Shown: one piece after another, positions 45,101 through 53,508 of the stretch | Numbering within the stretch: position 1 is the stretch's first letter | Layout of the letters: each line of letters starts with the position of its first letter | DNA from: Chryseobacterium sp. POL2 | GTDB taxonomy: Bacteria > Bacteroidota > Bacteroidia > Flavobacteriales > Weeksellaceae | Reading direction: 5' to 3' | Length of the DNA stretch: 64,000 bases | Assembly: GCF_011058315.1 (NCBI RefSeq) | Contig: NZ_CP049298.1 | Location: 806,001-870,000, forward strand | Notes under the pieces: model-generated | The model's input: only the letters and a program-made list of their open reading frames with translations | The model's database searches: none | Told to the model about the DNA's origin: nothing | Position numbers and translations under genes: made by a program

Positions 45101-46006
45101 AATCCTGTTGAACGTTTACAATGTTTAAATAAAGCTTCTGAATTGGTTTTAAAGACCGAAGAATCAGAGAAGTTCTTTGTGAATATAACGAAGAAATTAA
45201 AATCGGCTTATAATTTAGTCAGTGGTTCAGAATTGTTTACACCTAAGGAAGTCGATGAAATTCATTTCTATTTTGCCGTGAAATCCATTGTGGTAAAATT
45301 GACTAAAGGCGAAGCACCTGATACCGCTCAAATGAATGCAAAAGTGGCTAAATTGGTAGAGGAAGCCATCATCTCGGAAGGAGTTGAAGAAATATTTAAG
45401 CTCGATGATAATAAAGCCAATGCGATTGATTTATTCAACGATAAATTCATTGAGAAGATTTCTAATCTCGAATTACCGAATACCAAAATTAAAATCTTAG
45501 AACGTTTACTAAAACAAACCATCAACGATTTTAAAAAGGTAAACAAAGTAAAAGGACAAGATTTTTCAGAACGTTTACAATCCATCATCAACCGTTACAA
45601 CGAACGTAGCGAAGGTGATATTTTAGATTATGAAGGCATTCAGTTTGATACAGCAGAACAAATGTTGGACTTAATTATCAAACTTCGTGTTGAAATGGAT
45701 TCGTTCCAAGATTTAGGTATCGATTATGAAGAAAAAGCTTTTTATGATATTTTGGACATGATTTGCAAACAATACGGCTTTGAATTCGATAACGACAAAA
45801 TGCTAGAGCTTGCTCGTGAAATAAAAATAATTGTAGAAAATACAGCCAAATATCCCGATTGGAGCGACCGTGATGATATTAAAGCACAACTTAAGATGGA
45901 TATTATCGTTAAACTTCATCAATATGGTTATCCACCAATTACACAAGATGATGTGTACAAAAATGTATTGGAACAAGCGGAGAATTTTAAGAAGAATAGG
46001 AATTAG
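42161..46006 (+). CDS. hsdR: Type I restriction enzyme subunit HsdR with in-frame RAYT insertion
   Basis: A 1281-residue HsdR from ATG 42161 (GTG 42155 adds two residues). The PD-(D/E)xK nuclease lies in IPDLILYINGIPVVVFEFKT. The SF2 translocase has Walker A GATGCGKSYTM and ISDEAHRSQ, with later motifs FTGTPIDKT and MWLTGFDVP. Residues ~572-830 are a foreign block: between LYQTIINH and SQIKMVMTR of the second helicase domain lies a complete RAYT transposase. Without it the protein would have about the usual ~1020 residues. The reading frame is intact throughout. It could make a fused protein; whether HsdR still folds is unknown. Confidence 0.93.
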   Translation: MKYTESQLEQAFISLLETEGYHYINGKELTRTSNQDVLLKDDLRSFLLNRYPDLEEIELESLVNEIAFQSASNLYDSNKYICKLLADGLIFKRNDPSKKDLHIRYIDIENIRNNNFKIVNQLEIQGSELRIPDLILYINGIPVVVFEFKTAIKEEISIHDAFKQLTIRYRRDIPELMKYNVFCVISDGVNNKAGTVFSPYEFYYGWNKITGDEKKALSGIETTTSIVHGMLNQNRLVDIIHNFVLFPDNSKHELKILTRYPQYYASNKLYQNILKHRKPEGDGKGGTYFGATGCGKSYTMLYLSRLLMRSTEFSSPTIIIISDRTDLDDQLSKDFTNAKKFIGDENIINIESRADLRERLRGIESGGVYLTTVQKFAEDAEILSDRTNIICISDEAHRSQVNLDLKVKIDEEKGVTKSYGFAKYLHDSLPNATYVGFTGTPIDKTLEVFGDVVDQYTMFESVNDEITVRLVYEGRAAKVNLDYNKVQEIESYYENAVAEGASEYHVEASQKAIANMEVVLGDKDRIKAIAEDFIEHYENRVAENATVAGKVMFVCASRGIAYKLYQTIINHLGARSSSFEQNNNAQQSSFEQGQSIDPTNYAQYFTKSFGLPEEWHTRNLPHRNKKELIQFITFRLADSLPQNTLKQIEQEIKHLSDKEKDIEKRKKHEYWLDKGLGSCALSKLEMATKVKEAFLYHDGTKYDLLAWSIMPNHVHLLIKTKEDLPKIIQSLKSYIGKWALQHNEEYNLGLDKEATQFWMPEYWDRFIRDEAHFNATIQYILNNPAKAKLPKDHIAYKFTGVGDGLEAEANRMKQELHSAQEIYSTQKLHASQIKMVMTRNKDDEKELWDLLGTKEDRKELERQFKDIESNFKIAIVVDMWLTGFDVPFLDTIYIDKPLQTHNLIQTISRVNRKYQGKDRGLVVDYIGIKKNLNHALGLFNNQTAEDDFEDIAQAEIIVRDQMDLLRQFLHRFDTKDYYEGNPVERLQCLNKASELVLKTEESEKFFVNITKKLKSAYNLVSGSELFTPKEVDEIHFYFAVKSIVVKLTKGEAPDTAQMNAKVAKLVEEAIISEGVEEIFKLDDNKANAIDLFNDKFIEKISNLELPNTKIKILERLLKQTINDFKKVNKVKGQDFSERLQSIINRYNERSEGDILDYEGIQFDTAEQMLDLIIKLRVEMDSFQDLGIDYEEKAFYDILDMICKQYGFEFDNDKMLELAREIKIIVENTAKYPDWSDRDDIKAQLKMDIIVKLHQYGYPPITQDDVYKNVLEQAENFKKNRN
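43874..44650 (+). mobile_element. RAYT transposase domain with flanking REP hairpins, in frame within hsdR
   Basis: About 775 bases encode RNLPHRNKKELIQFITFRLADSLP, the HUH motif SIMPNHVHLLIK and the Tyr region MPEYWDRFIRDEAHFNATIQY, which are the full set of RAYT landmarks. The left flank has GAAGCT/AGCTTC at 43884-43897 and a second CCAGCTTCGAGCAA at 43932; the right flank has a perfect stem CGAATGAAGC/GCTTCATTCG (44591-44614). All of it is translated in the hsdR frame. Confidence 0.9.
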
Positions 46007-46146
46007 ATAGTGTCTTCGACGAACTCGAGACACCGGTATACGAGAAGCTCGGGTAATAAAGGGAAGTTTTTATTTTCGATGTAATGATTAAAGTTTTTTT
46101 TAAGAAGGTCATAATCATTAAAGTCGCGCCCACCAATAATTCCCAT
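46003..46146 (-). pseudogene. 5' fragment of a DUF2493/YspA-like (SLOG) gene
   Basis: A 47-codon minus-strand frame starting MGIIGGRDFNDYDLLKKNFN. The GGRDF...DYxLL pattern is the first strand and loop of DUF2493 (YspA-related, SLOG-type) nucleotide-binding proteins; about 100 residues that normally follow are missing. It ends inside a small inverted repeat (GTGTCT/AGACAC, 46010-46033) and its stop overlaps that of hsdR, so the break coincides with the island edge. Confidence 0.65.
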
Positions 46147-46183
46147 ATCTATAAGCTCAATTTTAACGCAAAAATATCGATGG

Positions 46184-46498
46184 CTATAGACAAAATAGGA
46201 CTTTTAAAAAATAGCTTTGAACTACAAGAAAAATTAGAAGAGAAAGAAAAATTATAGACAGAATCTTTAGAAAGAATTTCAAAATAATATCAGTTTTTTT
46301 TTCATTTGTTCCTTTATTTCTGAAAGTAAAAACATACAATAATAGCGGTGGAATATAAACGCCTGAACTTTTAGATTTATCAATTTGCGTATTCATAACC
46401 TTTTTGTTCAATACATTGATATAGAGGTTTTTACAATAAATTATAATGCAAAAAAAGCAGAGGGTGAAAAAGAATAAGAGGGTTAAATAATTTAGCAA
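46184..46498 (-). CDS. Hypothetical small membrane protein (tentative)
   Basis: Up to 104 residues with two hydrophobic segments (LLFFFTLCFFCIIIYC near the start and IIFLSLLIFLVVQSYFLKVLF near the end). An internal Met (MNTQIDKSKSSGVYIPP) would give 70 residues. No family is recognised; its start overlaps the DUF1826 3' end by 7 bases. Confidence 0.35.
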   Translation of the reverse strand: MLNYLTLLFFFTLCFFCIIIYCKNLYINVLNKKVMNTQIDKSKSSGVYIPPLLLYVFTFRNKGTNEKKTDIILKFFLKILSIIFLSLLIFLVVQSYFLKVLFCL

Positions 46499-47208
46499 AT
46501 CAACATCAATCTCAACTCACCGTGATTTTCTTTTGGCGCGCGATGTACACATGCTAAAACAGCTTGGTCGGGATGGTCAACGGCTAATCTCCAAAGATGT
46601 CCCAATCCTAAATTAACAGGCTGTGCATTGGGTTTGGGTTGATAATGCAAATCGAAGAAATTATCTTTTAAGAAAGTTTCAAAATCCACATCAGAACCCT
46701 CATGTAAATCTTTCAGTTTCTCACGAATTTCTGGAATCAGAATTTTTTGTTCCACTTCATCATTCGGAATAATATCGCTGGGAGCTCCAAAATAGGTGCA
46801 TAAATAAGTATCCATTAAAACTGGGGAACGGTCCACATGAAAGGAATAAACATCAGTAGAAATAAAATTGAACTCGTTGTCTCTTTCGTAAGATTTCAAT
46901 AAATTAAGGGAAGGTTGTGCTCCAAAATCGGTTAACAACTTTAAATCATTCAAAATAATTTCTCTTGCAGTATTTCCTTTTTCCGATAGCTCTAATTGCC
47001 ATAAATCAGTTTGGGTAACTTCAGTAATATTTTCCTTGAGTTCTAACTTAGAAACAATTTCTTCAAAATCTCCATCCAAATTTCTTTCCCAACAAAGCGC
47101 ATTATTTTCTCCCTGAAATGCCGTGTTCACCAAATCAGAAAAAGAAAAAACGGTTTTAATTTGATGGTAATCTGAAAACTTATTTTTCATAAGGTGTAAA
47201 ATTACCAT
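46492..47208 (-). CDS. DUF1826 domain-containing protein
   Basis: A 238-residue cytoplasmic protein; the ATG at residue 7 (MKNKFSDYHQIK) is an alternative start. It fits DUF1826 (NNALCWERN near the N-terminus; SFHVDRSPVLMDTYLCTYFGAPSDII in the middle; VLACVHRAP at the end, with conserved His). The pattern of paired His/Asp (FHVD ... HRAP) recalls a metal-binding beta-barrel, and relatives lie near zinc genes in Proteobacteria, but the function is not established. Confidence 0.8.
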   Translation of the reverse strand: MVILHLMKNKFSDYHQIKTVFSFSDLVNTAFQGENNALCWERNLDGDFEEIVSKLELKENITEVTQTDLWQLELSEKGNTAREIILNDLKLLTDFGAQPSLNLLKSYERDNEFNFISTDVYSFHVDRSPVLMDTYLCTYFGAPSDIIPNDEVEQKILIPEIREKLKDLHEGSDVDFETFLKDNFFDLHYQPKPNAQPVNLGLGHLWRLAVDHPDQAVLACVHRAPKENHGELRLMLIC

Positions 47209-47268
47209 ATTTTACGTTTAAATAAAGTTCTAGATTAAATTTTCAGTTTTAAGTAGCATCAAAAAAAT

Positions 47269-47296
47269 AATTCCAACATCTTTCAACATTGGAATT
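47269..47296. terminator. Terminator behind the J-domain/KTSC gene
   Basis: Arms AATTCCAA and TTGGAATT with a 12-base loop, flanked by an A tract on the left and a T tract on the right, so it can act on either strand. Confidence 0.75.
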
Positions 47297-47356
47297 TTTT
47301 CTTTAAAATTTTAGTTGATGAATTGAACTAAAGGATTAGTTGAATTCGATTCTATT

Positions 47357-47806
47357 TTAAGCTTCTACTGTCGCCGAAGATCCTTTTCTAAACGTGAATT
47401 TGCCGTAGATGTGTCTTCTTGCAAAACGGCTAGGAGAATCGGAGTTGATCATCTTGATATAAAGATTTCTAGAAATCCCCATATATTCGTAGGTTACACC
47501 GTTTGTGTGAATAATGTACAGAATTTGCTTTTCCAGATAAAAATCTTGTATGATAGAATTGGTAATGGTTTCGGTATATTCTTCCAGATTTTTATCGTGG
47601 GTTTCTGGGTTGATGCTTACTAAATAATGATAGGCTTCAATAATATATTTACTGCTTTCTTCAGCAGCCAACTTCCCTACTTCATCATCAACAAATTTAT
47701 CAGGATGCGTGTCTTTCATGGCATTTCTGTAAATCGTTTTTAGATCCTTTAGCGATGCCTCTTTATCAACACCTAATAATTTTCTGAATTCGTTAATTTT
47801 TTTCAT
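47357..47806 (-). CDS. J-domain protein with C-terminal KTSC domain
   Basis: From MKKINEFRKLLG the product has 149 residues. The N-terminal J-like domain includes LKDLKTIYRNAMKDTHPDKFVDDE with the HPD tripeptide, so it should stimulate an Hsp70. The C-terminal part (FYLEKQILYIIHTNGVTYEYMGISRNLYIKMINSDSPSRF) fits KTSC, a domain linked to RNA or lysyl-tRNA synthetase-related proteins. An upstream ATG adds nine residues. Confidence 0.85.
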   Translation of the reverse strand: MKKINEFRKLLGVDKEASLKDLKTIYRNAMKDTHPDKFVDDEVGKLAAEESSKYIIEAYHYLVSINPETHDKNLEEYTETITNSIIQDFYLEKQILYIIHTNGVTYEYMGISRNLYIKMINSDSPSRFARRHIYGKFTFRKGSSATVEA

Positions 47807-47996
47807 ACTTTCATTATCTCTAAGCGGCTGCAAAGATAGTCTAAATTACTGATTTGCAAACACTTTATTTTTCCTTCGGTAAAGTATATCAAGTTTCTAT
47901 AGAGAATATGCTATTTATAGCCTACAAATCTAATTGGAATTCCAGTCCATTGGATCTAAGCTGTTAGGTTGTTTTTTGTTTGGTTTAAACCTAAAA

Positions 47997-48019
47997 AAAG
48001 ACCTAATAAATAGGTCTTT
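47997..48019 (-). terminator. Terminator of the E1 fusion gene
   Basis: Perfect arms AAAGACCTA and TAGGTCTTT with a 5-base loop; on the minus strand a T tract follows. Confidence 0.88.
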
Positions 48020-48042
48020 CAATATGATTTTAATTCTTGATA

Positions 48043-50478
48043 TTAATAAATTGTGGGATACTTTGCGGGATTAACTTCGTTAAACATAGCATAAATCTTT
48101 TCTACCATGTCATCTGTAGATGGTTTTGAAAAATAGTCGCCATCCGTTGCATAAGCAGGTCTGTGGTTCTCCGCGGAAATACAAAGTGGTGCAGAATCCA
48201 AATATCGGAATCCATTTTGTTTTTCCAGAACTTGTTGAAGAATAAAGGCCGAAGTTCCACCTTCCACATCCTCGTCTATTACCACAAGGCGATTGGTCTT
48301 TTTAAGACTTTCTGCAATGTCGCCAGATAAGTCAAACGGAATTAAAGATTGGATGTCCACAACTTCCGCAGAAATGCCTAGTTTTTCCAATTCTTTAGCA
48401 GCTTCCATCACAATTCTCCAAGTAGAACCATAGGTAACCAAAGTGACATCGCTACCCTCTTTTGTTACTTCTATTTTCCCAACAGGCACTGTGAATTCGC
48501 CTAAGTTATCTGGTTGTTTTTCTTTAAGACGATATCCATTAAGACACTCAACAATCAAAGCGGGCTCATCGGCTTGCAACATTGTATTGTAGAAACCTGC
48601 AGCTCTTGTTAAATCTCTTGGTACCAAAACGTTAATTCCTTTTACGAGATTGATGATTCCTGCCATTGGCGATCCAGAATGCCAAATGCCTTCTAGTCTG
48701 TGTCCACGCGTTCTGATGATAACTGGTGCTTTTTGCCCACCTTTGGTACGGTATTGCACCGTCGCAAGATCATCGCTCATACCTTGTAAACAATATAGAA
48801 TATAATCTAAATATTGGATTTCTGCAATTGGACGAAGTCCACGCATAGCCAACCCAATACCTTGTCCCAAAATTGTTGCTTCGCGAATACCTGTATCGGC
48901 AATTCTAAGGGCGCCATATTTTTCCTGAAGTCCTTCCAAGCCTTGGTTAACATCACCAATGTTTCCAGAGTCTTCACCGAAAATCATGGCTTGAGGGTAT
49001 TTTTCGAAAATTTTATCAAAATTATTACGAACCACCATTCTACCATCGACCATTTCGGAAGCATCAGAATATATTGGTTTAACCTCTTGGATATTGGTTG
49101 CTTTCCATTGAGATTGAGAATATAAGTGAGACGAATAATTATCTTTCTCAATATTAAATAAAGCCTCGTATTGCGATTGTAATGTTTGTCTTTCAGAAGA
49201 ATTAGTTCCGCGCGTTGCCAATAAAGCCTGACGCATAAGGTGGAAGATGTCTTTTTTCCCAACACTAACCAAAGCTTTGAACTTTGTAATAGCATCAGAA
49301 ATATCTGCATTTTGAGCTAAAGCTTCTACCAATGGTAAGGCTTTATTTTTGAGCTCTGTAATTGTATTTTGGTAGGCTTCCCAAGCTTTCTTTTGACCAT
49401 CTTTCACTTCTTTTTTAGCATCAGAATCTATTTGGTCAAGTTCTTCTTTGGTTGCGATAATTTGGACATCGCCACCCTCCTCAAATTGGAATGAATACGT
49501 CTCTATCCACTCACGGAATTTTGATATACAATCGAACTCTGCTTCAAAATTAAGACGTTCTTCATTTTTGTAACGCTCATGAGATCCCGACGTTGAATGT
49601 CCTTGTGGCTGTGTTACTTCGATAACGTGGACAACAACGGGTACGCTTTCTTCTCTTGCAAAATGTTCTGCTTTGGCATAAGCATCCATCAATGCGGGAT
49701 AATCCCAAGCTTTAACCTGGATAATTTCGCAGCCTTGTTTTTCATCATTTTGTCTTTGGAAACCAGACAACATTTCCGAAATATTGGCTTTAGCTCTTTG
49801 ATTTTTTGTTGGCACCGAAATCCCATAGCCGTCATCCCAGATGGAAACAATCATCGGCACTTGCAAAGCGCAAGCTGCATTAAGAGTTTCCCAAAAATGA
49901 CCTTCTGCTGTGGATGCATCGCCAATGGTCCCGAAAGCAACTTCTTTCCCATTGTTTGAGAATTTCTCAACACCATCGAATTTTATTTCTTTATAAAACG
50001 TTGAAGCTTGAGCTAAGCCCAACAATCTTGGCATTTGCCCTGCTGTAGGAGAAATGTCCGAAGATATGTTTTTCATCTTCGTAAGATCTTTCCAAGTGCC
50101 ATCTTCGTTGATGGTTCTTGTAGCGTAGTGACCATTCATCTGGCGACCGCCAGACGCAGGCTCTCTATCAACATTGGTATCTGCATAAAGTTGTGCAAAA
50201 AAGCTTTCTACAGACAAGGCACCGATTGCCATCGCAAAAGTCTGATCTCTATAATAGCCCGAGCGGAAGTCTCCATCACGGAAAACATGCGCCATTGCCA
50301 ATTGTGGGAGCTCTTTCCCATCGCCGAAAATTCCGAATTTGGCTTTACCTGTCAATACTTCTCTCCTGCCTAGATAACTCATCTCACGAGAAAGTCTCGC
50401 TAATTTGTAATTGGCTAGGATTTCTTTTTTAAAATCCTGAAAAGAAAGCTCTTCTGTATCTATGAAAGTCTCTTGCAT
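48043..50478 (-). CDS. 2-oxoacid dehydrogenase E1 component, alpha/beta fusion
   Basis: An 811-residue fusion of both E1 subunits. The alpha half (to ~390) has the TPP-type motif GTIGDASTAEGHFWETLNAA and the phosphorylation-loop-like GSHERYKNEERL; the beta half contains MIFGEDSGNIGDVNQGLEGLQEKYG, GIGLAMRGLRPIAEIQYLDY and VVIDEDVEGGTSAFI. It should decarboxylate branched-chain 2-oxoacids (or a related substrate) and pass the acyl group to E2. Such fusions are usual in Bacteroidetes. Substrate is inferred from the family. Confidence 0.94.
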   Translation of the reverse strand: MQETFIDTEELSFQDFKKEILANYKLARLSREMSYLGRREVLTGKAKFGIFGDGKELPQLAMAHVFRDGDFRSGYYRDQTFAMAIGALSVESFFAQLYADTNVDREPASGGRQMNGHYATRTINEDGTWKDLTKMKNISSDISPTAGQMPRLLGLAQASTFYKEIKFDGVEKFSNNGKEVAFGTIGDASTAEGHFWETLNAACALQVPMIVSIWDDGYGISVPTKNQRAKANISEMLSGFQRQNDEKQGCEIIQVKAWDYPALMDAYAKAEHFAREESVPVVVHVIEVTQPQGHSTSGSHERYKNEERLNFEAEFDCISKFREWIETYSFQFEEGGDVQIIATKEELDQIDSDAKKEVKDGQKKAWEAYQNTITELKNKALPLVEALAQNADISDAITKFKALVSVGKKDIFHLMRQALLATRGTNSSERQTLQSQYEALFNIEKDNYSSHLYSQSQWKATNIQEVKPIYSDASEMVDGRMVVRNNFDKIFEKYPQAMIFGEDSGNIGDVNQGLEGLQEKYGALRIADTGIREATILGQGIGLAMRGLRPIAEIQYLDYILYCLQGMSDDLATVQYRTKGGQKAPVIIRTRGHRLEGIWHSGSPMAGIINLVKGINVLVPRDLTRAAGFYNTMLQADEPALIVECLNGYRLKEKQPDNLGEFTVPVGKIEVTKEGSDVTLVTYGSTWRIVMEAAKELEKLGISAEVVDIQSLIPFDLSGDIAESLKKTNRLVVIDEDVEGGTSAFILQQVLEKQNGFRYLDSAPLCISAENHRPAYATDGDYFSKPSTDDMVEKIYAMFNEVNPAKYPTIY

Positions 50479-50670
50479 CTTTATACATTTTCTACAAATA
50501 TAATATTTTTAATTAAATGCGAAAACAATATTTTTATGTTATTAATTTTTTTCGATTTTACTATTTTTAGTTTTATTACAAGTACATTTAGCAACAATAA
50601 GCATTGAAAATTATTAATTTAATAAAATATTTAAAAATTAATTAAATCTTAATAAGTTTTAATAAAACAA

Positions 50671-50698
50671 AAAATCCTAAGTAAAAACTCAGGATTTT
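50671..50698 (-). terminator. Terminator of the GreA/Rnk-like gene
   Basis: Arms AAAATCCT and AGGATTTT with a 12-base loop; the minus strand reads into T-rich sequence. Confidence 0.8.
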
Positions 50699-50710
50699 CA
50701 GTGTGATATA

Positions 50711-51091
50711 TTAAGCTTCGAAAGGCTCAACTTTTAGAATTTCAATTTTTCTTTCGCCGCTTGGGAAAGGATAATCGATAACATCTCCAACTTTGTAACC
50801 AACAGTTGCCAAAGCGATTTCTGAAAGAATTGAGTGTTTGTTTTTCTTTACTTTTGCTTTTGTAGTAGGTACCAAAATATAATCTTGCTCTGTATTGTCT
50901 TGATGGTCTTTGATGGTGATAACTCTGTTAACCGTTACAACATCTTTCGGCAAATCGCGACGAAGAACTTGTTTTGCATGTTTCAGTTGTTCTAAAAGAA
51001 GTGTTTCTTCTTGTTTTGTTACTCTTTTTCTTCTGACGTGATCTTTGATGGCATCATAAATTCCGGTTGTTACTACGATAGGTTCTAACAT
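50711..51091 (-). CDS. GreA/Rnk-type C-terminal-domain protein
   Basis: A 126-residue protein from MLEPIVVTTGIYDAI. A helical N-terminal segment with a short coiled coil (EETLLLEQLKHAKQVLRRDLP) is followed by the GreA/GreB C-terminal fold (VTVNRVITIKD; DYILVPTTKAKVKKNKHSILSEIALATVGYKVGDVIDYPFPSGE). The coiled coil is too short for a full GreA, so it resembles Rnk-like RNA polymerase-binding proteins. Single gene. Confidence 0.87.
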   Translation of the reverse strand: MLEPIVVTTGIYDAIKDHVRRKRVTKQEETLLLEQLKHAKQVLRRDLPKDVVTVNRVITIKDHQDNTEQDYILVPTTKAKVKKNKHSILSEIALATVGYKVGDVIDYPFPSGERKIEILKVEPFEA

Positions 51092-51513
51092 ATTTTTAAA
51101 TTTTAATTTTTTTTTATTCAATGTTATTATTTTAAAAACCGGATATACCAAATTCTACTATAATGTAGCATACGTTTTTACATCGAATAAATTTTGAATA
51201 ATTGAGAAATTGTTCACCAAATACCCCTGTCCCGGCTAACGACAGGGTCTAGAGGACAAACTCTTTAGAACTTTGTAGGAATATATCATCACGCAAATAT
51301 GACAAAGAACCTATAAGTCTTTGGCAATGGATAGTTTGATATTGAAATCTATACTTTATCATATTTCGCGAGAATTTTACGAATTTACGATTTTAAAATC
51401 CTAAAACCAAACTTTAGCTTTCGTAATTAGTTTTAAAAAAAAAATAAAGTCCCTAGAAACTATTGTTCTTCGGGACTTTATAAAAGCACAAATTATTTAA
51501 TTAAATAACTATT
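51092..51513. other. Gene-free interval with terminator
   Basis: About 420 bases without a credible frame. It includes the hairpin CCCTGTC/GACAGGG (51225-51247), which has no T tract, and the terminator of the paralogue cluster (51446-51479). The rest is AT-rich and holds nothing I can name. Confidence 0.55.
51446..51479 (-). terminator. Terminator of the secreted-paralogue operon
   Basis: Arms AAAGTCCC and GGGACTTT with an 18-base loop; on the minus strand a run of ten T follows almost at once. Confidence 0.9.
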
Positions 51514-52167
51514 TTAAAATTTTTCGCAAACCATGGTGTAGTTAACATTGCCCCCACCTGCGTTTCTGGTTACAAAGCTAACACGATATATATTGTTATC
51601 GCCGGGATAGCTGATGTAATATTCATCCAAAGTATTGTTATTAAAAGCTACAGCATCCGACCCAATATCAACCCATGCATTGGCTGTTGTTAGGTTAACA
51701 GATTGGTTTGACTTGAAGCTTCTATTAGTCGCATCAAAAGAGGATGTTGTCCCGTCTTTTTTTCTTATTCTGTTATAATAAACTGTCAAGTTAGCTGTGG
51801 GTGCTGTGACCAATCTCAATTGTGGCATAACTGGCGTGTTGTATCTAAACTCAAATTTACCGCAAGGCACAATGGTAGTGGGGTCTGGTCCTGTTTTTGA
51901 AGCTGTAAATTTTTTGTTTACCACATACAAAGTTTCCATCGCATCCATAACATCTTGTCTTGTCCAATAGTCTATATTACCATTAGCATCTTTTACAAGC
52001 ACTTTGTCGTATAATGGGTCTGCCGCTTTGTCTTCTAGTAGCCGCACTCTAAGATCACCATTAACATCTAATGTTCTTGTAGGCGTAGTCGTGTTGATCC
52101 CGACTTGAGCATTTGCCGTGATACACAAACTGAATATTAATAATCCTGATATTTTTTTATAAAGCAT
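51514..52167 (-). CDS. Secreted protein, tandem paralogue 1
   Basis: From MLYKKISGLLIFSLCITANAQ (signal peptide) the product has 217 residues. It shares VGINTTTPTRTLDVNGDLRVRLLEDK with its two neighbours; this head is typical of flavobacterial surface proteins with a tail-fibre-like N-terminus. It ends in VCEKF with a late Cys, shared by the others. The start overlaps the paralogue 2 stop by 11 bases. The function is unknown. Confidence 0.8.
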   Translation of the reverse strand: MLYKKISGLLIFSLCITANAQVGINTTTPTRTLDVNGDLRVRLLEDKAADPLYDKVLVKDANGNIDYWTRQDVMDAMETLYVVNKKFTASKTGPDPTTIVPCGKFEFRYNTPVMPQLRLVTAPTANLTVYYNRIRKKDGTTSSFDATNRSFKSNQSVNLTTANAWVDIGSDAVAFNNNTLDEYYISYPGDNNIYRVSFVTRNAGGGNVNYTMVCEKF

Positions 52168-52837
52168 CTTGCAAGTAGAATTTTTCACAGATTAAACCAA
52201 AAGTAGTTATAGTTGACGTATTATTAAAACGACTTAGCGTAATACGGTAAAGATTAGCTTGTTTTGGCAAAACTAAGGTGTAGATACCTATTGTACTATT
52301 ACCAAAATCATTATCATCTAGATTTCGAAATTTATTGTAATAGGTTGCACCTGTAGGAGTTGTTGTTTGGAAGTTAACACCTGTTTTATCAGCGTAAGAG
52401 TATGCAGTCCCGGCAAACTTTTTTATGCCGTAAGACAGATTAAAACTATTAACCTCGTTACTTGTAAAAACGTCTGTTGTTTTTAGCTTAAATTCAGCTT
52501 TAAGACCATTAAAACGCACAACAATATCGCCACAGCTACACTCTTTACTAATATCGGCTGCGGTTGCATTGTATATAGAACGTGCAACCTCCATATTATT
52601 TTTATTGGATTGCTGCAAGGATTTGAGATCGATATAGTCAACATTTCCATTTTGACGATTGGCAGCCAGTAGAAAGTCTGTACCAGGAGTATTTGACTTG
52701 TCAACCATGTCAGTCACGCGCAAATTTCCATTAATATCCAATGTTCTTGTAGGGCTTGATGTATCTATCCCGACGTTTTGGGCGGGTACTAAACCTATTG
52801 TTCCCAAAAGAAACATACTTAATAAACTCTTTTTCAT
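52157..52837 (-). CDS. Secreted protein, tandem paralogue 2
   Basis: A 226-residue paralogue with signal peptide MKKSLLSMFLLGTIGLVPAQ and the shared head VGIDTSSPTRTLDINGNLRV. A CSCGDIVVRFN segment lies where paralogue 1 has PCGKFEFRYN, and it ends CEKFYLQDAL. It lies 3 bases after paralogue 3, so the three genes are one operon. Confidence 0.8.
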   Translation of the reverse strand: MKKSLLSMFLLGTIGLVPAQNVGIDTSSPTRTLDINGNLRVTDMVDKSNTPGTDFLLAANRQNGNVDYIDLKSLQQSNKNNMEVARSIYNATAADISKECSCGDIVVRFNGLKAEFKLKTTDVFTSNEVNSFNLSYGIKKFAGTAYSYADKTGVNFQTTTPTGATYYNKFRNLDDNDFGNSTIGIYTLVLPKQANLYRITLSRFNNTSTITTFGLICEKFYLQDAL

Positions 52838-52840
52838 AAA

Positions 52841-53508
52841 TTAAAATTTTTCACACGCTGATACGAAATCATAGCTATTAGAAGTATGTCCCACTTTATA
52901 AATTGTCAATCTATAGATATCTTGATCGCCTGGATATTGGAAGGTCATCACATTTTGCTCATACAATGCAAGATTGGAACTTTTAAACTCCTGTGGGGTA
53001 TTATAATTGCTCGTTGTAAAACTAAAGGGTGTATCGGTACCATTCGTACTATTTGTACCTTGATAAAATTGAAAGCCATTGCCATTCCAATTTTGCTCCA
53101 TATTCATATAAATGCTTACCGTGCTTGCTGGCTGCTCATTTAGGCCAAACATAATATTAGAAGAGGTAGTTTCATTGAAAACAAAGAAAAATTTTCCACA
53201 TTTAAGCTTTTTTGTAACTATTCCACTGGTGCTATCGTTGTTATAGATTTCACTATAACTTTCTTTATCTACGGCACCAATTCCTCCACTGGGCAAAAAA
53301 ACTTTTCTGTTGGCGTAATCAACATTTCCATCTGGATCACTAACCAATATTCTTTCAAAGGCGGCATCTTCTGATGCATTTTTTAGATTGACAACTTTTA
53401 GATTTCCTTGCACGTGTAAGCTTCTAGTAGGATCTGGAGTATTAATTCCCACTTGCGCAAAAGTGTTAAAAAAATAAAAAAACTTGTGCTTACAAGTATT
53501 TTCTTCAT
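52841..53508 (-). pseudogene. Secreted protein, tandem paralogue 3 with frameshifted signal peptide
   Basis: The body (from GINTPDPTRSLHVQGNLKVV to CEKF, 52841-53452) is intact and homologous to its neighbours. The ATG at 53508 starts a signal peptide (MKKILVSTSFFIF) in another frame. Adding one T in either of the two T7 tracts (complement of 53468-53474 and 53476-53482), for example the first, would join them as ...FFIFFNTFAQVGINT, exactly the family layout. This is either a true or phase-variable frameshift or a sequencing error in a homopolymer. Confidence 0.78.

Noticed and set aside
46180-46257. A 25-codon plus-strand ORF (MAIDKIGLLKNSFELQEKLE)
   Set aside because: Too short to support, although it could be a remnant of a gene cut at the island edge.
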